Shown here one piece after another: positions 35,738 through 43,292 of a stretch of 64,000 nucleotides of DNA. This DNA is from Phycisphaerae bacterium (GTDB lineage Bacteria > Planctomycetota > Phycisphaerae > Sedimentisphaerales > Anaerobacaceae). Each line of letters opens with the position of its first letter. Positions within the stretch are counted from its first letter, which is position 1. The position numbers and the translations under genes were made by a program. The stretch spans positions 1 to 64,000 of the forward strand of contig JAAYBV010000074.1 in NCBI GenBank assembly GCA_012744475.1, read 5' to 3'. The notes under the pieces were generated by a model, which searched no databases, was not told where the DNA came from, and saw only the letters and a program-made list of their open reading frames with translations.

Positions 35738-38392
35738 CTATATGGCGAATACCACTCCGGCGGCGACGGCGATCTGGAAGACGATCTGGGTGATGTCCTT
35801 CGTGGTCTTCAGCCAGAAGTAGCGATCCAGCTTCCTCGGCACGACGATGGTGTCGCCCGGGTCAAGCTCGGTGTTCTTGAGGCCGCCGAAGGACCATTGA
35901 TTGAACTCATTGTCCCAGAACACGAGTTTGCCCCGATTCTGCTGCCGGCTGATCACGGAGCCGTCGGCCTTGATGATGCTCAGTTGTTTGGCGTCGGCGT
36001 CTTTGGTCATTCCGCCCACGCGGCGGAGATAGTAACTGACCGTGCCGTCGGTCTCGTACAACAGAGACGTCTCGTTGAAGACCTCGCCGACGACGTGAAT
36101 GACTCCCGGCATGCGAGGAATGACCAGCAGATCGCCGTCTTCAAGTTCGAGGTCGTATTTCGTTGCCTTGAACTGCTCCAGCGGCGTCAGCTTCACGACG
36201 ACTCGGCCGGTGATCTCGCTGGTGCGAAGCCTGGCGAGCAGCTCCTTCTTTGCGCCGAGCGCCGCCTGCTGACCTTTGACGGTCTCGGCGTCGAGGGCAC
36301 TGCCCAAGGCCTGTTCGGCGCCGCCGAACATGGACTCCTCAAGCTGTCGGATCAACTGACCCAGTCGTTTTCGTTGAACCTCTTTGGCGCTTTCGCGGGT
36401 GAAGACAGCACCTTTGAGATAGGCCTGCTCGGTGTAGCCGCCGGCTCGTTCGAGGAGCGAACTGAGGGTCTCGGCCCGACGAATGGGATAGCGGCCGGGG
36501 AATCGCACCTCCCCCTGGATCTCGACCACTCGGTTGAAATCCAGCTCCGGAATCGGCCGCACCACCAGGGTGTCACGGTCTCGCAGGAGAATATTATGCT
36601 CGGGATCGCCCGCCATGGCCTTGTCCAGATCGACATCGAGCTTCTCCGTATCCACGCCGTCCTGGGTGATGTGCCGGCGAGTGACCTCCGCCGAGCGGCA
36701 ATAGGCATCCTTCTTCAGCCCCCCCGCCACATCGATCAGGTCGGTCACACGCATGTTCGGAACCAGCCGGTACTCATTCGGGTCAAACACCATGCCGGAG
36801 ATCGCAGCGCTCTGATAGTTTCGCTCATCCCACTGGAAGAGGCGAATCGTGTCATACTGGGCCAACTCGAGGTTCGCCGCCTCATCGCCGGCCAGCACTC
36901 TGGCCGGGTTGAACGGAATGAATGTCACGTGCAGATCGGGAGGAACGAGCCGCTCGATCTCGCCATAGTCGATGTTCGGCTGAGGCAGAAAGACATCGTA
37001 CGAGTTGAGGATATCGCCCAGACGCATGCCCGGCTTCCACTCGTACTTGCCCGGCCGCTCGACGTGTCCCTCCACAGAGATGATGTCCCGTTCGCGGGCC
37101 GCCACAGGAAAGAGCTTGACGACATCTCCATCGTGAACCGCCGTATCCAGCGGTCCCCGCCGACCCGCGCCGGCCTGCCTGTCAGCCAGGTCGAAATCCA
37201 CCACGATCCTCTTGCGGTGATCCTCTATGCGTTCGACCTGCACGCGCTGGAGCCATCCGGCAAAGGTGGCTCCGCCGGCCAGGTCGAGCACCTCGCCTAA
37301 CGTCATGGGCCCGGCCATCTCATAGATCGCCGGGCGTTTGACGTTGCCGGCCACACCGACCACCGGGCCGATCACCGGGATAAAGATCGTATCACCGTCC
37401 TGGAGCCGGACGTCACCGCTGCGGTCGCCGCCCAGAAGGAAATCGTACAGATCGACCGTCATCGGCTCGGCGCCGTTGCGCCGCAACTGGATGTTCCTGA
37501 GACTGCCGCTCTTGGAGGGTCCTCCAGCCGCGACCAAGGCATTGATCACGGTCGCCAGCGAACTGATCGTGTAGCTGCCGGGCTTCGAGGCTTCGCCCAC
37601 CACGAAGACACGGATGACGCGCAGACGATCCATCGCAACGGACATCTTGAAATCGGAGTACTTGCGCGACACCTCGTGCTGAAGGTAGTCTTCCATCTCG
37701 CTGAACTTCATGCCCCAAACCCGCAGGGCCCCCACCTGGGGCACGACGACCTGACCGTTGCGATCGACCTGCAAGAGAAACTGGGCGTCGACGCGTCCCC
37801 AGAGCGTCAGAATGAAGCTGTCTCCGGGCCCGATCACGTAATCCGGCCCCACCGGCACATCGGTCACCGGCGCGAAGGTCAATACGGGTGCGGCGAAGAC
37901 ATCGTATCCGAACTGCTTCAGCTGCGTGGATACGTTTGGGTCGATCTCACCTGCGATCAACCGCTCCATGGCCGAGGGCTCTTCTTCGGCCACAAGAACC
38001 GGCGGTTCCGCAGGCAGATTGACGTCGTTCGGCTCCAGCACGGGGCTCTGCTCTGCGGGGGCGGGCCTGAGCCCCCCATAGACCAGCCGCGGGTCAACCC
38101 TGTTTGGATCGGACAATTCCGCCGTCTTGGGGGCCAGTGCGCTGGTGCGTGGGCGCGTGATCGGCGGGGAAGTCGGGGTGTTCGTACGCGGACGAGTGGC
38201 TTCCCTGGAAGCAGCGGTCCCTCCCGCCGACGCCCCGAGCGCCGAGACGGCCAGCACCAGCGAAAAGACCAGGCAGGCCGCGCCCGATAGAACACCCGCC
38301 CATGCCCGTCGATGGAGACGGCGCACGATGGCAAACCTCCGAACCGCTCGATCCTCCGATCGGCCCTGGGAAACGGACTCACCGGACTCCAT
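35738..38392 (-). CDS. Large SLBB-domain polysaccharide export protein (Wza-like)
   Basis: 884 residues, start ATG 38392 with AAGAGGAG 6 bases upstream; a GTG at 38413 is weaker. A membrane segment near residues 30-55 is followed by a Pro/Thr-rich linker and a polysaccharide export domain (VIGPGDSFILTLWGRVD). Then come about six SLBB-type units: FVVGEASKPGSYTISS, VAGNVKRPAIYEMAGP, VEGHVERPGKYEWKPG, ISGMVFDPNEYRLVPN, IQGEVRFPGRYPIRRA and VVGEVFNETSLLYETD. The end has a hydrophobic helix (VFQIAVAAGVVFAI). Ordinary Wza has two or three such domains in about 380 residues, so this is an enlarged form that could span the whole planctomycete periplasm. Confidence 0.88.
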   Translation of the reverse strand: MESGESVSQGRSEDRAVRRFAIVRRLHRRAWAGVLSGAACLVFSLVLAVSALGASAGGTAASREATRPRTNTPTSPPITRPRTSALAPKTAELSDPNRVDPRLVYGGLRPAPAEQSPVLEPNDVNLPAEPPVLVAEEEPSAMERLIAGEIDPNVSTQLKQFGYDVFAAPVLTFAPVTDVPVGPDYVIGPGDSFILTLWGRVDAQFLLQVDRNGQVVVPQVGALRVWGMKFSEMEDYLQHEVSRKYSDFKMSVAMDRLRVIRVFVVGEASKPGSYTISSLATVINALVAAGGPSKSGSLRNIQLRRNGAEPMTVDLYDFLLGGDRSGDVRLQDGDTIFIPVIGPVVGVAGNVKRPAIYEMAGPMTLGEVLDLAGGATFAGWLQRVQVERIEDHRKRIVVDFDLADRQAGAGRRGPLDTAVHDGDVVKLFPVAARERDIISVEGHVERPGKYEWKPGMRLGDILNSYDVFLPQPNIDYGEIERLVPPDLHVTFIPFNPARVLAGDEAANLELAQYDTIRLFQWDERNYQSAAISGMVFDPNEYRLVPNMRVTDLIDVAGGLKKDAYCRSAEVTRRHITQDGVDTEKLDVDLDKAMAGDPEHNILLRDRDTLVVRPIPELDFNRVVEIQGEVRFPGRYPIRRAETLSSLLERAGGYTEQAYLKGAVFTRESAKEVQRKRLGQLIRQLEESMFGGAEQALGSALDAETVKGQQAALGAKKELLARLRTSEITGRVVVKLTPLEQFKATKYDLELEDGDLLVIPRMPGVIHVVGEVFNETSLLYETDGTVSYYLRRVGGMTKDADAKQLSIIKADGSVISRQQNRGKLVFWDNEFNQWSFGGLKNTELDPGDTIVVPRKLDRYFWLKTTKDITQIVFQIAVAAGVVFAI

Positions 38393-38780
38393 TCCAAACT
38401 CCTCTTGTGTCACAGCCCGACGACCTGACCTTCCTCACCTGCCGGGACGGCTGTCGTCAGTGACCAGCCCCTGAAACGCCCGTCCGCAGATGTATCGTGC
38501 CGAACCGGCCGACCGTGTCGCGAACGGACGATGGCACGAAGCCACGGGCGGCGGCCAAGGCCCTGGCAATCTTGTCGCCGCGACAGGACGGCGCGCAATA
38601 CAACCGAAACAACGTTAACTCAACTGTGTTTATCGGACAGCACGCCCGGAAATCTTTACTCGTTCAGAGAATTCCGGCCGGGTCCGTCTGCACATTGAAC
38701 TTGACCAGCCTGCCGGGATGCCTTATCCTCGCGCCCGTCGTGAGAAGGATTCGCGCGAAGATCCTGTATTGACTGAGGCC
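38393..38780. other. Divergent regulatory gap between the SLBB export gene and the Wzi-like gene
   Basis: 388 bases without a gene. It should hold both promoters, but no convincing -35/-10 pair was found in either direction. Confidence 0.4.
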
Positions 38781-40280
38781 ATGCGAAGGATTGCGGCGTC
38801 TCTGATTCTGGTTTTTCTACTGCCTGCTCCGGGCCAGGCTCTGGTATCGACCAATGTTCCCCTCGATCACTGGAGTTATCAGGCCGTCGATAAACTGGCG
38901 AATTACGGCCTGATCGACAGCGCCATGCTGACCGTCAAACCCATTTCCCGAGTCGAAATGGCCAGGCACATCGAGCGGGCGACGCAAAGCCTGTCGCAGA
39001 TGAAAGATCCTCCACAGGTGCTTTCGAGCATTGTCGACAGGCTTACGGAAGAGTTCAAAGGCGATCTGATCCTGATCGGCGCTCTCGACGGCGCGTACAG
39101 CGAGTCGTTCGTCAAGCCCGTCGAAGACCCCTATGTCAAATTCCTTCATGCCGACCGCGACGCCGGCCTGGAGAACGTCCGCGGCGATACGTTCGAGTCC
39201 GGCTCCAATTACCGGGCGGGGTTCGCTTCGCGCATCAAGCTCTGGGAACGCGCCGCATTCTATCTGCACCCGGAATTCCGCACCGCCTCAGACGACGGCG
39301 ACAACGACGTTCGGCTGATCGAAGGATACGGCAAGGTGCAGGGCGGACCGCTGGAAGTGCAGGTCGGAAAGGACTCGCTCTGGTGGGGTCCGGGCTATCG
39401 TGGCTCGATGCTCATGAGCAACAACGCCCGGCCCCTGACCATGGTCAAAGTAACGAACCCGCAACCAATCCAGTTGCCGTGGCTTCTGCGCAGTCTGGGG
39501 CCTTTTCGAGCGCAGTGGTTCCTCAGCGAGCTGGAAGAGGATCGGGTCATTCCGGAGGCCATGCTGTCCGGCATCCGAGTCAGTTTCAAGCCCCTGGCCG
39601 TCTGGGAGGTGGGATTTTCTCGCGTGTTCATGTTCGGCGGACGGGGCATGCCCAGCGTGGACCTGTTCGACTACGCCGAGCTGGCCTTGGCCATGAGCAA
39701 CCAGGAAAAGGACAACCAGATTGCCGGCTTCGACACCTCCGTGCTGTTTCCTCTGGCCGATATCCCCTACTGCGGGGCCCTTCCGCTGCGGTCGGTCAAG
39801 CTGTACATCGACGCGGCCGGGGAAGATGAGGCCGGTGGCATTCCAAGCAACTGGGGCATGCTGGGGGGCGTTCAGTTCAACGACCTGCTGAAGACGGGGC
39901 GAACCGACCTGCGCGTCGAATACGCCGACAATCACGTTTCCGGCAAACCCAACGTCTTCTACAATCACAGCCTCTATCAGTCGGGATACACCTACAGAGG
40001 CCGGGTGATGGGTCACTACATGGGAACCGATTCACGCGACGTGTTCGCGCAACTGTCCCACTACCTGACCGACGACATCGTGATCCACCTGTCGTTCGAC
40101 CGGCTGACGCACAATCTGTCGGTTCCCGACCATCCGAGGGTAGACATCTATCAGTGCGATCTGACCACGTTCTCGTGGCCCAACTGGCAGATCGCCGCCG
40201 GCTATCGGTATGAAGACGGCAAGGGGGAAGGATACGAAGATAACCACATCTTCCAGGTGCGATTGATTCGCGACTTCTAA
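38781..40280 (+). CDS. Wzi-like capsule assembly outer-membrane protein with SLH-like N-terminus
   Basis: 499 residues from ATG 38781, chosen because it opens a signal peptide (MRRIAASLILVFLLPAPGQA); an ATG at 38718 would add 21 polar residues. Residues 24-75 (VPLDHWSYQAVDKLANYGLI, ISRVEMARHI) resemble an S-layer homology domain. The rest is a beta-barrel with Wzi hallmarks: VQVGKDSLWWGPGYRGSMLM, NARPLTMVKVTNPQPIQLPW and a final aromatic strand (NHIFQVRLIRDF). Wzi proteins bind capsule polysaccharide at the outer membrane. Divergent from the SLBB gene, it completes the export pathway. Confidence 0.85.
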   Translation: MRRIAASLILVFLLPAPGQALVSTNVPLDHWSYQAVDKLANYGLIDSAMLTVKPISRVEMARHIERATQSLSQMKDPPQVLSSIVDRLTEEFKGDLILIGALDGAYSESFVKPVEDPYVKFLHADRDAGLENVRGDTFESGSNYRAGFASRIKLWERAAFYLHPEFRTASDDGDNDVRLIEGYGKVQGGPLEVQVGKDSLWWGPGYRGSMLMSNNARPLTMVKVTNPQPIQLPWLLRSLGPFRAQWFLSELEEDRVIPEAMLSGIRVSFKPLAVWEVGFSRVFMFGGRGMPSVDLFDYAELALAMSNQEKDNQIAGFDTSVLFPLADIPYCGALPLRSVKLYIDAAGEDEAGGIPSNWGMLGGVQFNDLLKTGRTDLRVEYADNHVSGKPNVFYNHSLYQSGYTYRGRVMGHYMGTDSRDVFAQLSHYLTDDIVIHLSFDRLTHNLSVPDHPRVDIYQCDLTTFSWPNWQIAAGYRYEDGKGEGYEDNHIFQVRLIRDF

Positions 40281-40361
40281 GACAACCGCCCGACTCATTC
40301 GGCCGCCCTGGCGACGTCTCCTTCGCATGCGACATCGCCAAAAACGTGGGAGTCCGACGGC

Positions 40362-40721
40362 TCAGCCGGTGATGGCTTTCCAACTCTGATTCAGTTCTTC
40401 CAGCAATCCGATGACTTCCTGGATCATCTGCGGATCGCGTTTGGCGTTCGCCTGGCCCAGACGCCGCCCCATGAACAGGTAGAGCTTACGCAGATTCTCG
40501 GCGATCTCGCCCCCCGCCTCTGTATCCAGTACGGCGTTGAGTTCGTTGAGGATATCCTGCGCGCGGTTGATGTACTGCCCTTTGGCCGCGTAGTTCTTGG
40601 CCTCCAGCTCCCGAATGGCCAGTTTGAGGAACTTGATCGCCCCGTCGTAGAGTAGGACGATCAGGCGGCCCCTGCTTTGCGTGCCAACGGTGGCTTCCTT
40701 GTATGCACCGATTCCGTTCAT
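40362..40721 (-). CDS. fliS: Flagellin export chaperone FliS
   Basis: 119 residues from ATG 40721 (GAGGG 7 bases upstream). The helical bundle MNGIGAYKEATVGTQSRGRL, LIVLLYDGAIKFLKLAIREL and QYINRAQDILNELNAVL, then LRKLYLFMGRRLGQANAKRD, matches FliS, which holds flagellin unfolded before export. It lies 177 bases downstream of flagellin on the same strand, with a stem-loop between them that would lower its expression relative to flagellin. Confidence 0.92.
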   Translation of the reverse strand: MNGIGAYKEATVGTQSRGRLIVLLYDGAIKFLKLAIRELEAKNYAAKGQYINRAQDILNELNAVLDTEAGGEIAENLRKLYLFMGRRLGQANAKRDPQMIQEVIGLLEELNQSWKAITG

Positions 40722-40827
40722 GGTAATGCCCTCGTCAAAGACATCGTCCTCCGAGTCCCTGGAAGCGATTCTTCCCGGCGCCAAGAAACCGAGAAGGCAG
40801 ACAGATCACACAGACACGTTCATAGAT

Positions 40828-40866
40828 AGGGAGATGACTGACGCAATCTCCATCAGCCATCTCCCT
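40828..40866 (-). terminator. Strong stem-loop between flagellin and fliS
   Basis: AGGGAGATG (40828-40836) pairs with CATCTCCCT (40858-40866), and CTGA (40838-40841) pairs with TCAG (40853-40856), leaving an 11-base loop. There is no long T run, so it may only partly terminate, or protect the 3' end of flagellin mRNA. Confidence 0.6.
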
Positions 40867-40898
40867 CTATTCGCTGCGTGATCTCGATGCCGAGGCGA

Positions 40899-41708
40899 TT
40901 AGCCCAGCAGCGTCAGGGCCATCTGCGGAATCGAGTTGGCCTGCGCCAGCATCGCGGTACCGGCCTGCGAGAGCACCTGGTTCCGCGTCAGAGTCGCCAT
41001 TTCCGTGGCCACGTCCACGTCCGAGATACGCGATTCGGCGGCCGAGAGGTTCTCCGCCTGAATGTTGAGCACCTCGCCGGTGGACTCCAGACGATTGATC
41101 ATGTAGCCGAACTTGGCTCGCGCGGTGTCCTTCACGTTGATCGCGCTGTCGAGCGTCGTCAGAGCGGCGCGAGCGCTTTCGGCCTGCGAGATCGAGAGGC
41201 CCGCGATGCCCAGGCCGGAGGCATCCATCTTGCTGCCCGCGATGTCGATCTTGTCCGTCTCACCACCGAAGTGCACCGAAACCGTGGCCGAGTTGTTGAG
41301 CATCTTGATGCCGTTGAAGTCGGTCGAGGTCGCAATGCGCGTGATCTCGCTGGCCATCTCGCTGAACTCGTTGTCCATGATGACCCGCTGAGCCGACGAG
41401 TACGAGCCCGTGGCGGCCTGCTCGGCGAGCTGTTGCATACGCACCATCAGGTCGTCGATGGTCTGTAGGGCACCTTCCATGGTTTGCAGCAGGCTCACGC
41501 CGTCCTGGGCGTTTCGCGAACCCTGCTGCAGCACCGCGATATCGGCACGCATCAACTCGCGGACGGCCATACCGGCGGCGTCATCGCTGGCACTGTTGAT
41601 GCGAAGACCGGACGACAGCCTCTCGACCGACGAGGCCAAGGCGTCGTAACTCTGCCCCAGGTAGCGGGCAGCGTTCGCGGCCATGAGATTGTTCTTGATT
41701 GCTAGCAT
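40899..41708 (-). CDS. fliC: Flagellin
   Basis: 269 residues from ATG 41708 (AAGGAG, spacing 8). Terminal D0/D1 regions are typical: NLMAANAARYLGQSYDALAS, VERLSSGLRINSASDDAAGM at the N-terminus and LSAAESRISDVDVATEMATL, LTRNQVLSQAGTAMLAQANS at the C-terminus. The variable centre is very short (about residues 140-180), with no D2/D3 domain, so the filament should be thin-surfaced. A sigma28-type promoter and a palindrome precede it. Other flagellins may exist elsewhere. Confidence 0.95.
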   Translation of the reverse strand: MLAIKNNLMAANAARYLGQSYDALASSVERLSSGLRINSASDDAAGMAVRELMRADIAVLQQGSRNAQDGVSLLQTMEGALQTIDDLMVRMQQLAEQAATGSYSSAQRVIMDNEFSEMASEITRIATSTDFNGIKMLNNSATVSVHFGGETDKIDIAGSKMDASGLGIAGLSISQAESARAALTTLDSAINVKDTARAKFGYMINRLESTGEVLNIQAENLSAAESRISDVDVATEMATLTRNQVLSQAGTAMLAQANSIPQMALTLLG

Positions 41709-41759
41709 GTTTCCGTCTCCTTAAACAAAGACCCCAATTTGGCCCCTACTCGTTTGCTC

Positions 41760-41785
41760 AATTGACAGCGTATCCGCTCACAATT
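41760..41785 (-). promoter_or_regulatory. 26-base palindrome in the flagellin leader, lac-operator-like
   Basis: Minus strand: AATTGTGAGCG, GATA, CGCTGTCAATT; 9 of 11 positions are symmetrical. Its first 15 bases equal those of E. coli lacO1. It sits roughly 12-37 bases after the expected transcription start. It may be an operator for a LacI-type protein or form an RNA hairpin. Confidence 0.5.
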
Positions 41786-41804
41786 TCGCGGCATTCAATG
41801 GTCA

Positions 41805-41831
41805 TTATCGCCAAAAGACCCAGGGACTTGA
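41805..41831 (-). promoter_or_regulatory. Sigma28 (FliA)-type promoter of flagellin
   Basis: Minus strand: TCAAGTCC (41831-41824), 11 bases, GGCGATAA (41812-41805). The consensus is TAAAGTTT-N11-GCCGATAA; spacing is exact and the -10 differs at one base. The leader would be about 90 bases. Confidence 0.75.
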
Positions 41832-42215
41832 GTCTGCCGGGCGTCGCGAAAAGCCACAAAAAAGAAGGGCCCTCTAAAACCTTCGCTAGCCGGGCTGATA
41901 TGGCCCGCCTGGCCGTGGCCCCCATGATAATTCTGGGTATAGAAAAAATCGGAATCCTCGGAAAACGGGCGTTGCGGTGCGCTCTACAGACACCTTCCGT
42001 TTCGCTCCCGCAGGTCGGGGAACTGAGCCTCCGGCGCAACAGACCAGGGCCGTTTTTTCATGCAAATCGTGTCAAATGCCGATAATCTCTTTGTTGTGGC
42101 CGCCCGAAACCACTCCATCGGTCCATCAGCCGGTGGCCCACGGCCGTTCGCGGAGTCTCCGAAACCAACGCCGCCCTCGGCCTGGAGGGCGAGAGTGCCC
42201 TGACTGAGATCGCGC
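41832..42215 (+). other. Divergent gap with a possible sigma28-type -10 for the glycosyltransferase
   Basis: No gene. An exact GCCGATAA octamer lies at 42078-42085 on the plus strand, 131 bases before the start at 42216, but the base pattern at the -35 position (CATGCAAA) is poor. Confidence 0.35.
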
Positions 42216-43271
42216 ATGACGGAAAAGACCACCCCAACATGGGAAAAGACACTGCTGGTGTTCAACTGCCACGAGCCGTGGGTCCACCAGCTTGGAGCAC
42301 TCGGCTATCGATTGGACGTGATCGTCAATCTGAAGGGCAAGTACAACCTTGGCTGGGACGAACGCATGCGTCCGCTCCCCGCCAACGCGCGTCTCATCAC
42401 CTTGCCGGAGGCGATCCAGTCTCCGACAGACTACCATTGCATCATCACCCACAATGTGACAGACCTCATGGATGTCCGCAGCCGGTCCGAGCCGAGAATC
42501 CTCGTGCTTCACCACACTCTTGAAGGTCGCGTGCAAGAGGAGCATCCAAGCTGTGACCCTCACGCTTTCGTAGACCGGCTTCACCGATATGTCGAGCTGA
42601 CGGGTGCCCACGTCGTGGCGACGTCGATGTACAAGGGTGAATCGTGGGGGTTCACCGAAGACATCGTCCACTTCGGCATCGACGTGAACGACTATCTGCC
42701 CTACTCTGGAGAGAAGGCCTGCGGCGTGCGCGTCTGCAATTTCATCAATTCCCGCCGACGGATTCTCTGCTGGGACTTTCACGAGAAGGCCTTCGCGGGC
42801 ATTCCCGTTACCCTCGTGGGTCACAATCCGGACATTCCAGGCGTCCAGGCCGCTCGCGACTGGACCGACCTGAAGAGGACGCTGCAGTCCCATCGATTCT
42901 ACATCCACACCGCCGCTCCACACCTCGAGGCCGGACACAATATGGCCAGCGCCGAGGCCATGGCCACCGGGCTGCCGGTGCTCGGGAACCGTCACCCCAC
43001 CTCACCCATCCGCCACGGGATCAGTGGATTCCTCAGCGACGATCCCGGCGAATTGCAGCGCTATGCGAGGATTCTGTTGGAGGACAGAGAATTGGCGGCC
43101 CTGATGGGACAACAGGCCCGCAAGACCATTGCCGAGCGGTTCTCGCTGACCCGATTCCGAACCTCTTTCACGCGTTCGATTGAGATCTCGCGGCGCAAGT
43201 GGCGCGCCCGCCAAATCGCCTCTGAAGCGCCCACGACGCACCCGTGGCCCCCCGTGGCCGTCGGCCGGTAG
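42216..43271 (+). CDS. Glycosyltransferase (GT-B type) divergent from flagellin
   Basis: 351 residues from ATG 42216. The N-terminal half (TLLVFNCHEPWVHQLGALGY, CIITHNVTDLMDVRS, PRILVLHHTLEGRVQEEH) and the C-terminal donor half (IPVTLVGHNPDIPGV, FYIHTAAPHLEAGHNMASAE, AEAMATGLPVLGNRHPTSPI, GISGFLSDDPGELQRYA) fit a GT4-like transferase, with EAGHNMASAEAM in place of the usual E-x7-E. It lies between flagellin and fliK, away from the polysaccharide cluster, so filament glycosylation is a reasonable inference. It stands alone, running convergently into fliK. Confidence 0.72.
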   Translation: MTEKTTPTWEKTLLVFNCHEPWVHQLGALGYRLDVIVNLKGKYNLGWDERMRPLPANARLITLPEAIQSPTDYHCIITHNVTDLMDVRSRSEPRILVLHHTLEGRVQEEHPSCDPHAFVDRLHRYVELTGAHVVATSMYKGESWGFTEDIVHFGIDVNDYLPYSGEKACGVRVCNFINSRRRILCWDFHEKAFAGIPVTLVGHNPDIPGVQAARDWTDLKRTLQSHRFYIHTAAPHLEAGHNMASAEAMATGLPVLGNRHPTSPIRHGISGFLSDDPGELQRYARILLEDRELAALMGQQARKTIAERFSLTRFRTSFTRSIEISRRKWRARQIASEAPTTHPWPPVAVGR

Positions 43272-43292
43272 ACCCCAGAGGCCCAGGCAAGG

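Noticed and set aside
35897-37300. A 467-codon plus-strand frame
   Set aside because: Antisense to the SLBB export protein, whose repeats and ribosome site are convincing.
38564-38580. A GG-N10-GC pattern (TGGCAAT...TCGCC) upstream of the Wzi-like gene as a sigma54 promoter
   Set aside because: Only 8 of 12 consensus positions match and it lies about 200 bases before the start.
40305-40345. Hairpin between the Wzi-like gene and fliS as a terminator
   Set aside because: The stem TGGCGA-GTC/GAC-TCGCCA has a mismatch and is followed by an A run on the plus strand and by GC on the minus strand, so neither direction has a T run.
40676-40692. TGGCACG on the minus strand as a second sigma54 site near fliS
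   Set aside because: The GC element is at the wrong distance (8 bases instead of 10) and the site is inside fliS.
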